Shown: positions 16,987 to 28,147, counted from the stretch's first letter. The stretch is DNA of 64,000 nucleotides from Tenacibaculum todarodis (GCF_001889045.1 NZ_CP018155.1:2420001-2484000), one strand, 5' to 3'. Notes: generated by a model not told the origin, from the sequence alone. Program-made: numbers and translations.

Positions 16987-18117
16987 TTAATTTCTGAATA
17001 AAGTTGCAACTGGTTTTATAGCTTCTTCAAAAGAAGTTTCTAATGGAGAAATTTCCATTCCATTTCTTAGTTTTCCAACTCCTGAAATTATAATTTTATC
17101 ATTTGTAGTAATTCCAGATTCTACCACATATAAATTATCTACCGTTCCTTTTACCTTTAAAATTGAAGTTGCTACTTTGTTACCTTCTCCAAGTTTAAAT
17201 ATCATAATATTTCCTTGTTGTTCAAAAGTTGCAGTTTGTGGTACAACAATAGCGTCTTTATATTCAATAGGAAATCTTATTTTACCACTGTTTCCATTGG
17301 TTAAAATTTCATTAGGATTGTTAAAAGTTGCTCTAATCTTAATAGTACCTGTGTTTTGGTTTATTTGACCTGTGCTAGTTTGAATACGCCCTTTTTCTGA
17401 ATATTCTTTTCCATTAGCTAAAATCAAGCTTAAATCTGGTGAGTTTTTAATACGTTCTGCTTTATTTTGACCTTCAGATCGTTGTAAATGATCGATGTAT
17501 TGTGCTTCATTAAAACTAAAAAAAGCATAAACTTTATCAATTTCACTAACTGTTGTTAATGCCCTTGCATCATTTGGGCTAATTAAAGCTCCTTCTCTAA
17601 AGTTAATAGCACCTACATAACCATCAATAGGACTTTTAATAGTTGCATACCCAATATTGGCAGAGACACCACTTAGGTTTGCTTTTGCTTGCGCTAAGTT
17701 TGCTTTTGCAGTTTCTAATTGAACTGCACTTATAATGTTCTTTTCTACAAGCGGAATTAATTTATCTACTTCTACTTGGGCAACATTAACCCTAGCTTTT
17801 GCTGCTCCAGCATCTTGACTTAAAGATTGTGTTTCTAACCTAAATAACATTTGGCCTTTACGTACTTTTTGACCTTCATCTACATACACTTTTTCTATAT
17901 ATCCAGATGTTTTTGCTCTTACATCACTATTTACTATTCCTTCTATTGTTGCAGGATAATCTGTAAAACCAGTTACGGTTTTACTTTCAATCTGTGAAAC
18001 AGGAAATGAAGCAAGAGGAGCTTTTACTACTGCTTGTTTTTGTTCTGTTTTTCCACAGCTTACTATAACTAAGGTTAAACTTAGTACTAATATGTTATGT
18101 ATTTTATTTGTAATCAT
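16987..18117 (-). CDS. Efflux RND transporter periplasmic adaptor subunit (AcrA type)
   Basis: A 376-residue lipoprotein adaptor (signal ILVLSLTLVIVSC, Cys22). The domain order is typical: lipoyl half (VRAKTSGYIEKVYVDEGQKV), alpha-hairpin (QDAGAAKARVNVAQVEVDKL through QLETAKANLAQAKANLSG), second lipoyl half (ATIKSPIDGYVGAINFREGA), beta-barrel and membrane-proximal domain. It connects the RND permease to the TolC-like channel. It starts 10 bases after the GbsR/MarR regulator gene and is cotranscribed with permease and channel. Confidence 0.94.
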   Translation of the reverse strand: MITNKIHNILVLSLTLVIVSCGKTEQKQAVVKAPLASFPVSQIESKTVTGFTDYPATIEGIVNSDVRAKTSGYIEKVYVDEGQKVRKGQMLFRLETQSLSQDAGAAKARVNVAQVEVDKLIPLVEKNIISAVQLETAKANLAQAKANLSGVSANIGYATIKSPIDGYVGAINFREGALISPNDARALTTVSEIDKVYAFFSFNEAQYIDHLQRSEGQNKAERIKNSPDLSLILANGKEYSEKGRIQTSTGQINQNTGTIKIRATFNNPNEILTNGNSGKIRFPIEYKDAIVVPQTATFEQQGNIMIFKLGEGNKVATSILKVKGTVDNLYVVESGITTNDKIIISGVGKLRNGMEISPLETSFEEAIKPVATLFRN

Positions 18118-18127
18118 TATGTTTTTT

Positions 18128-18628
18128 TTAAAAATCGAATTTTTTTTCTATTATTTTTGTTCTTAACTCTTCTATTGAAGCTGTTGCTCCGTCGATAAAT
18201 TTGATATAGTCATTATGAAAATTTAAATCAAATTTTTCTTCTTTTTTTTCTATTTTATGTTGGTTTATACTTTTTTTATATTCTTTTATTTCTAAATGTA
18301 ACTCTCTTACTTCTTGCCATTCACTTATAAGATTATCTATATGCTGAACAACTGAATCTTTATTGATGACAAAGTATTTTTTACGATCACCAGTCTTAGT
18401 AAAGTATTCTATCTTGTTTAAATCCTGTAAATGATTTATGTGTGTAGAAATTGTACTTTTACTTGCGCAAAGAGTTGTTACCATTTCTTCAAAAGTTACA
18501 CCTTTTTTGCCTGTAAGAATTACATAGGCTAAAATACGAGCGGCAACAGGAGCTAAGTTCTCTCTATTTTCTAAATGCACTCCAAGTTTTTCAACTAATC
18601 GCATTTTTTCTTGGCAAATTTCTTTCAT
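18128..18628 (-). CDS. GbsR/MarR-family transcriptional regulator, first gene of efflux operon
   Basis: A 166-residue winged-helix regulator. The N-terminal GVHLENRENLAPVAARILAY and the recognition helix region TFEEMVTTLCASKSTISTHI followed by LQDLNKIEYFTKTGDRKKY match the GbsR branch of MarR-like proteins. The C-terminal third is a long basic/acidic helix (ELHLEIKEYKKSINQHKIEK) that probably dimerises. It heads the gbsR-acrA-acrB-tolC-tetR operon and probably represses it from the 160-base upstream region, although no clear palindrome was found there. Confidence 0.87.
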   Translation of the reverse strand: MKEICQEKMRLVEKLGVHLENRENLAPVAARILAYVILTGKKGVTFEEMVTTLCASKSTISTHINHLQDLNKIEYFTKTGDRKKYFVINKDSVVQHIDNLISEWQEVRELHLEIKEYKKSINQHKIEKKEEKFDLNFHNDYIKFIDGATASIEELRTKIIEKKFDF

Positions 18629-18745
18629 TTCTATTAGTTTTAATACTGTCCTGAATAGAAATTATTCATCTACAGTAAAATTCTCTGCAAATGTAATATA
18701 TTGGTTCGGAACAAACCGAACTAAACGAAGTTAATTTATTGTTAA

Positions 18746-18778
18746 ATAAAAAAACCGGTATAATTACCGGCTTTAAAA
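18746..18778 (-). terminator. Terminator downstream of pheS
   Basis: On the minus strand the hairpin GCCGGTA-ATTA-TACCGGT is followed by a run of seven T, ending the pheS transcript about 14 bases after its stop. Confidence 0.85.
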
Positions 18779-18791
18779 TATTTTGAGATGA

Positions 18792-19811
18792 CTATAAAAC
18801 AGATTTAAACTGTTCTAAAAAACGTTTATCATTTTCATAAAACATTCTAATATCTGGAATTTGATATAACAACATGGCAATACGTTCAATTCCCATTCCA
18901 AATGCATAACCAGAGTATTTAGTAGGATCTATATTTGCGTTTTTAAGTACGTTTGGATCTACCATTCCACAACCCATAATTTCTAACCAACCCGTTCCTT
19001 TAGTTATTCTGTAATCTGTTTCGGTTTCTAATCCCCAATAAATATCTACTTCAGCACTTGGCTCAGTAAACGGAAAATAAGAAGGACGTAAACGTATTTT
19101 AGATTTTCCAAACATCTCTTTTGTAAAGTATAAAAGTGTTTGTTTTAAATCTGCAAAAGAAACATCTGTATCTATATATAAACCTTCTACTTGATGAAAA
19201 ATACAGTGTGCACGCGCAGAAATATCTTCATTTCTAAAAACCCTTCCTGGTGAAATAGTTCTTATTGGAGGTTCGTTGTTTTCCATATAACGAACTTGTA
19301 CCGAAGAAGTATGTGTTCTTAATAAAGTGTCAGGATTTTTATCAATAAAAAAAGTATCCTGCATATCTCTTGCCGGATGATATTCTGGTAAATTTAAGGC
19401 TGTAAAATTGTGCCAATCATCTTCAATTTCAGGTCCTTCAGAAACGGTGAAACCAATTCTATTAAAAACCTCAATAATTTGATTTTTCACTAATGAAATT
19501 GGATGACGAGAACCTAACTCAATAGGTTCAGACGGACGCGTTAAATCTCCATAAACTCCTTTTTCTTCAACAGCGTTTTCTAAAGCCTCTTTTAAAGAAG
19601 CTACTTTAGCTTCCGCAGCTTGTTTTAAAGTGTTTATTGTTTGTCCAAATTCCTTTTTTTGGTCGTTAGGTACATTTTTAAATTCAGCAAATAAATCTTT
19701 TAAGATTCCTTTACTTCCTAAAAACTTAATTCTGAATGCTTCAATTTCTTCCGAAGAAACTCCTGAAAAAGCATTTACATCACCAATCAACTCTTTTATC
19801 TTGTCTAACAT
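18792..19811 (-). CDS. pheS: Phenylalanine-tRNA ligase alpha subunit
   Basis: A 339-residue class II aminoacyl-tRNA synthetase subunit that charges tRNA-Phe together with PheT. The start is taken at the ATG of [15 protein letters not shown]; a TTG seven codons upstream is open but overlaps the -7 promoter element. The N-terminal coiled coil (residues 1-85) is followed by the catalytic core: motif 1 region [19 protein letters not shown], motif 2 [12 protein letters not shown] and [19 protein letters not shown], and motif 3 [18 protein letters not shown]. The length is normal. It is monocistronic, between the efflux operon and gdhA. Confidence 0.97.
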   Translation of the reverse strand: MLDKIKELIGDVNAFSGVSSEEIEAFRIKFLGSKGILKDLFAEFKNVPNDQKKEFGQTINTLKQAAEAKVASLKEALENAVEEKGVYGDLTRPSEPIELGSRHPISLVKNQIIEVFNRIGFTVSEGPEIEDDWHNFTALNLPEYHPARDMQDTFFIDKNPDTLLRTHTSSVQVRYMENNEPPIRTISPGRVFRNEDISARAHCIFHQVEGLYIDTDVSFADLKQTLLYFTKEMFGKSKIRLRPSYFPFTEPSAEVDIYWGLETETDYRITKGTGWLEIMGCGMVDPNVLKNANIDPTKYSGYAFGMGIERIAMLLYQIPDIRMFYENDKRFLEQFKSVL

Positions 19812-19829
19812 TACATCAAAATTAAGTTG

Positions 19830-19837
19830 CAAATTTA
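19830..19837 (-). promoter_or_regulatory. -7 promoter element of pheS
   Basis: On the minus strand this is TAAATTTG, a perfect TAnnTTTG, 18 bases before the pheS ATG. No TTG lies at the expected distance upstream. Confidence 0.5.
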
Positions 19838-19928
19838 TGATTTTTAAATGAAAATAGTAGTTGTTTTCTGTAAGACTTCAATTGGAGTAAAATAAATTTT
19901 ATAATTAAATTAAAAAAAAGAAAAAAAC

Positions 19929-19936
19929 TATATTTG
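19929..19936 (+). promoter_or_regulatory. -7 promoter element of first glutamate dehydrogenase gene
   Basis: TATATTTG fits the TAnnTTTG consensus, 42 bases before the ATG. The region upstream is A-rich and has no matching TTG. Confidence 0.5.
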
Positions 19937-19960
19937 TTGTGTAAATTATCATAATCATAA

Positions 19961-21322
<1,362 letters not shown>

Positions 21323-21340
21323 CAAAATCTTAATAAAATA

Positions 21341-21372
21341 AAAAAGCGCTTCATTTTTGAAGCGCTTTTTTA
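21341..21372 (+). terminator. Terminator after gdhA copy 1
   Basis: AAAAAGCGCTTC, 6-base loop, GAAGCGCTTTTT followed by further T residues: a classic intrinsic terminator. Confidence 0.9.
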
Positions 21373-21394
21373 TTTTAAATAATTTATATATTGT

Positions 21395-24300
21395 ATGTCA
21401 ATAATCAAAGGAACTAATATGAAAGAAAATATAATAGAGAATTTAAAATCTTACGCTTTTAAAGAAGTTACTTTCGATAAGTTAATGAAGAAAAGAATTA
21501 ATCAAGTATTAATTGTTTGTTCTAATTACGATTTTTACATGCTTGAAGAAGATGGTAGAATTGAAGAACGAATTTTTAATGAATATACATCTTTAAACTT
21601 AAGATATCCCCCAAATTTTGTGCATGCTAATTCTGCTAGAAGAGCTATTAAGATGATGAATTCGCATAAAATTGATATTGTTATCACTTGGTTAGACATT
21701 GGTAATTATAAAGCATTTGAAACATCAAAAATAATTAAGGAAGCCTTCCCAAATGTGCCAATTGCTGCATTAAGTCATCACTCATCATTACTAAGAAGTA
21801 AACTACAAAAAGGGAATACAGGAATAATAGACTTTGTTTTTCACTGGAATGGGAATGCAGATATATTTTTAGCTATCATAAAATTAACTGAAGATAGAAT
21901 GAATGCCGAAGTTGATATTAATGGAGTTGGTGTAAAGGCAATTTTATTAGTAGAAGATTCACTTAAATTTTATTCACGGTACATTCCACTTATATATAAA
22001 GTTATTCTTAAACAAACCCAACAAATAATGTCTGAAGGGTTAAATGAACAACGGAAAATGTTGTTAATGCGAGGAAGACCAAAAATTTTGTTAGCCACAA
22101 CTTTTGAAGAAGGAATGCATTTATTTGACGCTTATAAAGATAACTTATTAGGTGTAATATCGGATGTGAATTATTTTAAAGATGGAGTTAGAAACAAAGA
22201 TGCCGGATTTTTGTTCTTAAAATATGTGCGAAATTATAAACGTTATTTTCCATTTTTAATTCAATCTTCAGACGAAAACAATGAAAAACGAGCTTTAGAA
22301 TTGAAAGGAAAGTTTTTATACAAACATTCCGAAACTTTAGGTGTAGATATAAGAAACTATATTGTTAAATATTTTGCTTTTGGAGATTTCGAATTTTGGG
22401 ACCCAACACAGATGAAGGTCCTAGCGGCAGTTAAAGATTTAAGCGAATTTCAAAAAGCAATAAAAATTGTTACGGAAGATTGTTTAATGTATCATGCAAC
22501 AAGAAGTGAATTCTCTAAATGGTTAAAATCGAGAGCGCTATTTCCTTTAGCAGATTTATTAAGTACAATAGAACATAGCGATTTTGAAAACAGCAATCAA
22601 ATTAGAGAGTTTTTAATTAACGCTATTAAATTATATAGAACTTACAGGTCTAGAGGTGTAATTGTAAAATTTAACAAACATAAATATGATGAGTTTGTTG
22701 GGTTTGCAAGAATTGGAGAAGGAGCTTTAGGAGGAAAAGGAAGAGGTTTAGCCTTTATAGATTCATTCTTAAAGAGAAATAATTTATATAATAAATATAA
22801 AGATGTAAGTATAACAATACCAAGAACTGTTGTAATAAGTACAGATGTTTTTGATCAATTTATTGATACACATAAATTAATAAAATTTGTTGCTGAATGT
22901 TCAGATGATGATAAAATTTTAAATGAATTTATTTCTAAAGATTTACCAGAATGGGCTTTAGAAGACATTAAAGCATTTTTAAAAACTACTAAATGTCCAA
23001 TTGCTGTAAGATCATCAAGTATATTGGAAGATTCTAATTACCAGCCTTTTGCAGGAGTTTTTTCAACTTATATGATTCCAGATTCAGAAATTGATAAAAA
23101 AGTTGAAATGGTTTCTAATGCAATTAAATCTGTGATAGCCTCATCTTTTTTCGAAAACAGTAAACTATATTTAAAAGCAATATCGCATACTATAGAAGAA
23201 GATAAAATGGCTGTAATTTTACAGGAAGTTACCGGTAAACAATACCAAGATGTATATTACCCAAATATATCTGGCGTAGCGCGTTCTATTAACTTTTATC
23301 CAATTGGAGATGAAAAACCAAATGAAGGAATTGCTAATATTGCTTTAGGTTTAGGTGAATTAATTGTAGGTGGAGGACAATCTTTACGTTTTTCGCCCTA
23401 TCATCCCAAAAAAGTACTTCAATTATCTTCTCCAGGCTCTACTCAAAGAGACACACAGCAATATTTTTACGGTTTAGATTTAGACCCAAATAGTTATAAA
23501 ACATCTACTTCCGAATCGGTTAATAAAAAGAAAATAACCATTAGAAAAGCAGAAAACCATGGTTCTTTAAAGTTTGTAGCATCTACTTACGATTTACAAA
23601 ATAACTCTATTAGACCAGGTGTAATGCACGATGGAATTCGAGTAATTACGTTCGATAATATTTTAAAATACAATACGTTTCCGTTACCAGAAATTTTACA
23701 GGAATTATTACGAATTGGGCAACGAGAAATGAGAAATCCTATAGAAATAGAATTCGCAGTAAAACTAGATGTTCCTTCAGGAAAACCAAAAGAATTCAGT
23801 TTTCTACAAATAAGACCTATTGTAGAAAGTGTAGAAACAGTTAGTAAATTACCCGAAAAATTAGAAATTTCAGATACCATAATTTATTCTGAATCTGCCT
23901 TAGGAAATGGAAAGTATGAAAATATTTGTGATGTAGTTTATGTAAAACCTAATACATTTAATCCTGCCAATACAAGAGACATAGCAAAAGCAGTAGAAGC
24001 CATAAATAAAAAATTTATTGAAGCAGACAAACCTTACATTTTGGTTGGTCCAGGACGTTGGGGTTCTAGTGATTCTTGGTTAGGAATACCTGTACTTTGG
24101 TCTCAAATTTCAGCAGCAAAAATAATTGTAGAATCTGGTTTAAATGATTTCAGAATAGATCCAAGTCAAGGAACACACTTTTTTCAAAACTTAACATCCT
24201 TTAAAGTGGGTTATTTAACTATAAATCCATTTATAAATGATGGTTTTTTTGATGTAGAATATTTAAATGAAAAAGAAGCCGTTTTTGAAGATTCTTATTT

Positions 24301-24451
24301 ACGCCATATTTCATTTAAAAATCCATTAACAGCCGTTTTAGATGGAACTAATAATAAAGCAGCAATTTTTAAAGCAGGTATTTCATTAGAAGATTTACAA
24401 GTAAATGAAGAAAATACAGAAGAAGAATTACCACCCGAGGGATTTATGTAA
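21395..24451 (+). CDS. Receiver-like and PPDK-N (PEP/pyruvate-binding ATP-grasp) domain protein
   Basis: A 1018-residue protein. Residues about 36-165 and 180-325 each look like receiver domains; the second has ILLVEDSLKFYSRYIPL and LGVISDVNYFKDG, where Asp could be phosphorylated, and a later Lys (KFLYKH). From about 440 an N-terminal pyruvate-phosphate-dikinase (ATP-grasp) domain follows: FARIGEGALGGKGRGLAFID, CPIAVRSSSILEDSNYQPFA. The C-terminal part carries YILVGPGRWGSSDSWLGIPV. I see neither the phosphohistidine domain nor the PEP-binding barrel of true PEP synthase, so that reaction is unlikely; a regulated phosphotransferase is inference. It sits between two glutamate dehydrogenases. 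The start could also be the ATG at 21419. Confidence 0.85.
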   Translation: MSIIKGTNMKENIIENLKSYAFKEVTFDKLMKKRINQVLIVCSNYDFYMLEEDGRIEERIFNEYTSLNLRYPPNFVHANSARRAIKMMNSHKIDIVITWLDIGNYKAFETSKIIKEAFPNVPIAALSHHSSLLRSKLQKGNTGIIDFVFHWNGNADIFLAIIKLTEDRMNAEVDINGVGVKAILLVEDSLKFYSRYIPLIYKVILKQTQQIMSEGLNEQRKMLLMRGRPKILLATTFEEGMHLFDAYKDNLLGVISDVNYFKDGVRNKDAGFLFLKYVRNYKRYFPFLIQSSDENNEKRALELKGKFLYKHSETLGVDIRNYIVKYFAFGDFEFWDPTQMKVLAAVKDLSEFQKAIKIVTEDCLMYHATRSEFSKWLKSRALFPLADLLSTIEHSDFENSNQIREFLINAIKLYRTYRSRGVIVKFNKHKYDEFVGFARIGEGALGGKGRGLAFIDSFLKRNNLYNKYKDVSITIPRTVVISTDVFDQFIDTHKLIKFVAECSDDDKILNEFISKDLPEWALEDIKAFLKTTKCPIAVRSSSILEDSNYQPFAGVFSTYMIPDSEIDKKVEMVSNAIKSVIASSFFENSKLYLKAISHTIEEDKMAVILQEVTGKQYQDVYYPNISGVARSINFYPIGDEKPNEGIANIALGLGELIVGGGQSLRFSPYHPKKVLQLSSPGSTQRDTQQYFYGLDLDPNSYKTSTSESVNKKKITIRKAENHGSLKFVASTYDLQNNSIRPGVMHDGIRVITFDNILKYNTFPLPEILQELLRIGQREMRNPIEIEFAVKLDVPSGKPKEFSFLQIRPIVESVETVSKLPEKLEISDTIIYSESALGNGKYENICDVVYVKPNTFNPANTRDIAKAVEAINKKFIEADKPYILVGPGRWGSSDSWLGIPVLWSQISAAKIIVESGLNDFRIDPSQGTHFFQNLTSFKVGYLTINPFINDGFFDVEYLNEKEAVFEDSYLRHISFKNPLTAVLDGTNNKAAIFKAGISLEDLQVNEENTEEELPPEGFM

Positions 24452-24554
24452 AATGAATATATGATAAAATATCATCATCATTACGGTGCTTAAATTACAT
24501 ATTCTTACAAAAGAGTTATTTTTTTGTTAAAGATTAAAAACACAACAAAATTTG

Positions 24555-24588
24555 TTGATTAAAATTCAATTTTAAAAATGTATTTTTG
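24555..24588 (+). promoter_or_regulatory. Promoter of second glutamate dehydrogenase gene
   Basis: TTG (24555-24557), 23-base spacer, TATTTTTG (24581-24588): a full flavobacterial promoter 41 bases before the ATG. Confidence 0.6.
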
Positions 24589-24629
24589 TTATCAAAATTA
24601 TACTATAAATAGTTGTTAATTATATTAAT

Positions 24630-25967
24630 ATGAATGTCACAGAAATTTTAACAAACCTAGAAACAAAACATCCTAATGAACAGGAGTATTTACAGGCTGT
24701 TAAAGAGGTTTTAGAATCTATTGAAACGATTTATAATGAAAATCCACAATATGAAGCGGCCAAAATTATTGAACGTTTAGTAGAACCAGATCGTATTTTA
24801 ACATTTAGAGTTTCTTGGATTGATGATTCTGGAAATGTACAAGTAAATTTAGGCCACAGAATACAATTTAACAATGCTATTGGCCCTTACAAAGGTGGTA
24901 TTAGATTGCATCCAAGTGTAAACTTAAGTATTTTAAAATTCTTAGGCTTTGAACAAATATTTAAAAATGCATTAACCACTTTACCAATGGGTGGTGGAAA
25001 AGGAGGATCGGATTTTAATCCAAAAGGAAAATCAGATACCGAAATAATGCGTTTTTGTCAAGCATTTATGTTAGAACTATGGAGAATGATTGGTCCAAGT
25101 ACAGATGTACCAGCAGGAGATATTGGAACCGGAGCTAGAGAAATAGGGTTTATGTATGGGATGTTTAAAAAACTACAGCAAGAAAACTCAGGTGTTTTTA
25201 CAGGAAAAGGTTTAAATTGGGGAGGAAGCTTAATTAGACCAGAAGCTACAGGTTTTGGTGGAGTTTACTTTACAAAAGAAATGTTAGAAACTAAAAACGA
25301 CGATTTTAAAGGTAAAACAATTGCGCTTTCAGGTTTTGGAAATGTAACTTGGGGTGTTGCTTTAAAAATTACAGAATTAGGCGGAAAAGTAGTTACAATT
25401 TCTGGTCCTGATGGTTATATTTATGACGAAAAAGGATTAGATGAAGATAAAATAAGTTACTTATTACATTTAAGAGCTAGTAATAACGATATAGTTTCTC
25501 CGTATGCCGATGAGTTTCCAGAAGCTACCTTTCATGCAAATGAAAAACCGTGGAGCGTAAAATGTGATATTGCAATGCCTTGTGCTACTCAAAACGAATT
25601 AAATGGAGAAGATGCAGAAAAGCTAATTGCAAATGGTGTGCAATATGTGGCTGAGGTTTCTAATATGGGTTGTACTCCAGAGGCTATTCACGAGTTTCAT
25701 AAAGCTAAAATTTTATACGGACCAGGTAAGGCAGTAAATGCAGGAGGAGTTGGAGTTTCTGGATTAGAAATGTCTCAAAACGCAATGAAACTAAACTGGA
25801 CCAAAGAAGAAGTAGACGTTAAACTACACCAAATAATGCATTCTATTCATACTGCTTGTTTAAAGTTTGGTACTGAAGAAGATGGTTATATAAACTACGT
25901 AAAAGGAGCAAATATTGCTGGTTTTATAAAAGTAGCCGACGCAATGTTAGATCAAGGTGTAATTTAA
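24630..25967 (+). CDS. Glutamate dehydrogenase, copy 2
   Basis: A 445-residue paralogue of the enzyme at 19979-21322, sharing all catalytic segments ([58 protein letters not shown]). Differences cluster in the dinucleotide-binding loop, IALSGFGNVTWGVALKITEL instead of [16 protein letters not shown], and in nearby TGFGGVYFTKEM. The GFGNVTWG form is the one usual in many NADP-type GdhA proteins, so the two copies may differ in coenzyme preference or regulation. It has its own promoter and terminator and so is expressed separately from copy 1. Confidence 0.95.
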   Translation: MNVTEILTNLETKHPNEQEYLQAVKEVLESIETIYNENPQYEAAKIIERLVEPDRILTFRVSWIDDSGNVQVNLGHRIQFNNAIGPYKGGIRLHPSVNLSILKFLGFEQIFKNALTTLPMGGGKGGSDFNPKGKSDTEIMRFCQAFMLELWRMIGPSTDVPAGDIGTGAREIGFMYGMFKKLQQENSGVFTGKGLNWGGSLIRPEATGFGGVYFTKEMLETKNDDFKGKTIALSGFGNVTWGVALKITELGGKVVTISGPDGYIYDEKGLDEDKISYLLHLRASNNDIVSPYADEFPEATFHANEKPWSVKCDIAMPCATQNELNGEDAEKLIANGVQYVAEVSNMGCTPEAIHEFHKAKILYGPGKAVNAGGVGVSGLEMSQNAMKLNWTKEEVDVKLHQIMHSIHTACLKFGTEEDGYINYVKGANIAGFIKVADAMLDQGVI

Positions 25968-25989
25968 GAATACACTTTAATAAATATTT

Positions 25990-26022
25990 AAAAAGCACAT
26001 CAATTTCGATGTGCTTTTTTTA
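25990..26022 (+). terminator. Terminator after gdh copy 2
   Basis: AAAAAGCACATC, 6-base loop, GATGTGCTTTTT followed by T residues, 22 bases after the stop. Confidence 0.9.
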
Positions 26023-26023
26023 T

Positions 26024-26174
26024 GGGCGTTCCCTTCGGTCGTGCTTTCCATTATATCTTTTTATTTATGCTGAATTTATTTCAGCATCTGTTACAATGCA
26101 AAAGAATTGATTTTTTTAAAAAAGATACAGAAACGAGTTCAGCATAAAAAGGATGCCATTGCAATCACTAACGC
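26024..26174 (-). repeat. Structured intergenic repeat, copy B (long form)
   Basis: On the minus strand it starts GCGTTAGTGATTGCAATGGC and ends GGAAAGCACGACC, then AGGGAACGCCC. The same terminal blocks frame copy A at 32792-32880. The termini are complementary (GGGCGTT with AACGCCC-type ends). The interior holds a perfect hairpin ATGCTGAA-TTTA-TTCAGCAT. It lies between the gdh copy 2 terminator and the alpha/beta hydrolase gene. Similar elements are, as far as I recall, scattered through Flavobacteriaceae genomes. Confidence 0.7.
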
Positions 26175-26222
26175 AAAACAACCGATAGTTTTAACACCAA
26201 TTAATTTGTTATTTTTGACAAT

Positions 26223-27065
26223 ATGAGAATCATTAAAAACACTATTTTACAAGGCAAGTATAACAAACCCATCTTAATTGATGTTTTCTACAAAGAAACC
26301 AACCAACCAAAACAAATTGTTGTTTTTTGTCATGGTTACAAAGGATTTAAAGATTGGGGAGCTTGGAATTTAATGGCAGAAGCATTTGCTAATGCAGGTT
26401 TTTTCTTTGTAAAATTCAATTTTTCTCATAATGGAGGAACTGTTGAACAACCCATAGATTTTCCAGATTTAGAAGCCTTCGGAAATAATAATTACACCAA
26501 AGAATTAGACGATTTAGAAACGGTAATTGATTGGATTTCTACAAATACCGATTTTAAAAATGAAGCAGATAAAAACAACATTTCGTTAATTGGTCATAGC
26601 AGAGCAGGCGGAATTGTAACTATAAAATCTGAAGAAAACACTCGTATAAAAAAAGTAATTACGTTGGCAGGTGTTTCCGATTTTAGAAGTAGATCTTCTA
26701 CAAGTGGAGATCTCGAACAATGGAAAAAAGATGGTGTTAAATATGTTGTAAACGGAAGAACAAAACAACAAATGCCACATTTTTATCAGTTTTACTTAGA
26801 TTTTAAAGAAAACGAAGAAAGATTAACCATAAAAAGAGCTATTGAAAACCTTCAAATTCCGCACTTAATAATTCATGGAGATAACGATACTTCAATTTTT
26901 ATAAAAGAAGGCGAAAATCAGCATTTATGGAACTCTAACAGTCAATTTGAGGTTGTTAAAGGAGCAAATCATGTTTTTGGCGCCAGTCATCCATGGAAAG
27001 AAAAAAGTCTTCCAACTCATTTATTAGAAGTAGTAGATAAATGTTGTAATTTTATCATCGATTAA
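26223..27065 (+). CDS. Alpha/beta-fold hydrolase (serine esterase-like)
   Basis: A 280-residue cytoplasmic hydrolase. QIVVFCHGYKGFKDWGAWNL contains the oxyanion-hole HG; the nucleophile elbow is ISLIGHSRAGGIVTIK (G-H-S-R-A-G); PHLIIHGDNDTSIFIKEGEN supplies the acid, and KGANHVFGASHPW the catalytic His. This is the complete order of an alpha/beta hydrolase catalytic triad. No signal peptide is present. Substrate unknown; DUF/dienelactone-hydrolase-like relatives are common. The nuclease-fold gene follows 17 bases downstream, so the two are probably an operon. Confidence 0.9.
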   Translation: MRIIKNTILQGKYNKPILIDVFYKETNQPKQIVVFCHGYKGFKDWGAWNLMAEAFANAGFFFVKFNFSHNGGTVEQPIDFPDLEAFGNNNYTKELDDLETVIDWISTNTDFKNEADKNNISLIGHSRAGGIVTIKSEENTRIKKVITLAGVSDFRSRSSTSGDLEQWKKDGVKYVVNGRTKQQMPHFYQFYLDFKENEERLTIKRAIENLQIPHLIIHGDNDTSIFIKEGENQHLWNSNSQFEVVKGANHVFGASHPWKEKSLPTHLLEVVDKCCNFIID

Positions 27066-27082
27066 TAATTAAAACCCTTTTA

Positions 27083-28075
27083 ATGGCTTCACTTTTATCA
27101 TCATTATTTAAGAATAATTCGGACGATATTTTTACGATTGCATTTTATAATGTTGAAAATTTATTTGACACAAAAGACGATCCTAAAACCCATGATGATG
27201 ATTATACATCTGGAGGAAAAAGACGTTGGGGTTATAAAAGGTATAACGATAAAGTTAAGAAGTTAACGTCTGTAATTTCTCAATTGGGAACCAAACGTTC
27301 TAAAAATCCGCCAGCAATTGTTGGTTTGGTTGAGGTAGAAAATAGCCAAGTTGTACAAGACTTAATTAGGCATAAAAATTTAGCAAAATATCATTATGAT
27401 TTTGTGCATTATGATTCTGCTGACGAAAGAGGAATTGATGTTGCACTTTTGTATAACAAGCAAATTTTTGAATTGTTATCTTCTAAAACGTATCCGCTTT
27501 ATTTTGATGAAGGCGACGGAAGTAGAGATTACACAAGAGATGTTTTACGAGTTACAGGGAATTTAAAAGGAGAACGCATCACTATTTTGGTAAATCATTG
27601 GTCTTCTCGTAGAGATGGAGAAGAAGAAACAAAACCAAAAAGAATTAAAGCAGCAGAATTAAATACAACTATAATTGAAGAAATTAAAGCAGAAGATGCA
27701 GCTGCTAAAATTATAATAATGGGTGATTTTAATGACGATCCAACAAGTGAAAGTGTAAAAAAACATTTAGTTGGAACAGATTTCTACAATCCTATGGAAA
27801 GTCTTTTTGCTAAAGGAATTGGAACTTTAACTTATAATAAAAAATGGAACTTATTCGACCAAATTATTCTAAGTAAGAATTTTTTAAACTCTGAACCTGG
27901 AAAATTACATTTTAAACATGCTGAAGTTTTTAATAAAAAATGGTTGCGTATTGCTAAAGGTAAATTAAAAGGAAGCCCGTTTAGAACATTCATTGGTCCT
28001 TGGTACAAAGGTGGTTTCTCAGATCATTTTCCTGTATATGCTTATTTAGTGAAAGAGAAGCAACGAGATTTGTAA
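27083..28075 (+). CDS. Endonuclease/exonuclease/phosphatase-family protein
   Basis: A 330-residue DNase I-like fold protein. The conserved metal and catalytic segments are FTIAFYNVENLFDTKDDPKT, GLVEVENSQVVQDL (metal Glu), LVNHWSSRRDGEEE, IIIMGDFNDDPTSESV (GDFND) and GGFSDHFPVYAYL (SDH). Such proteins cleave phosphodiesters in nucleic acids, lipids or sugars; the exact substrate is unknown. There is no clear signal peptide. It follows the alpha/beta hydrolase gene and ends at a terminator shared with the convergent sdhB. Confidence 0.9.
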   Translation: MASLLSSLFKNNSDDIFTIAFYNVENLFDTKDDPKTHDDDYTSGGKRRWGYKRYNDKVKKLTSVISQLGTKRSKNPPAIVGLVEVENSQVVQDLIRHKNLAKYHYDFVHYDSADERGIDVALLYNKQIFELLSSKTYPLYFDEGDGSRDYTRDVLRVTGNLKGERITILVNHWSSRRDGEEETKPKRIKAAELNTTIIEEIKAEDAAAKIIIMGDFNDDPTSESVKKHLVGTDFYNPMESLFAKGIGTLTYNKKWNLFDQIILSKNFLNSEPGKLHFKHAEVFNKKWLRIAKGKLKGSPFRTFIGPWYKGGFSDHFPVYAYLVKEKQRDL

Positions 28076-28095
28076 AAACAAAAAACAATACATAA

Positions 28096-28127
28096 AAAAA
28101 TCCCGAGTTGAAAAACTCGGGATTTTT
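28096..28127 (+). terminator. Bidirectional terminator between nuclease-fold gene and sdhB
   Basis: AAAAATCCCGAGTT-GAAA-AACTCGGGATTTTT: perfect stem with A and T tracts on both sides, serving both convergent transcripts. Confidence 0.92.
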
Positions 28128-28147
28128 GTTTTATATAAAATTTAAAA

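Noticed and set aside
19812..19832. TTG-started seven-codon extension of pheS
   Set aside because: It overlaps the TAAATTTG promoter element and family members start at the ATG used here.
21395..24451. Full phosphoenolpyruvate synthase
   Set aside because: The phosphohistidine and PEP-binding barrel domains are not recognisable; only the N-terminal ATP-grasp part is.
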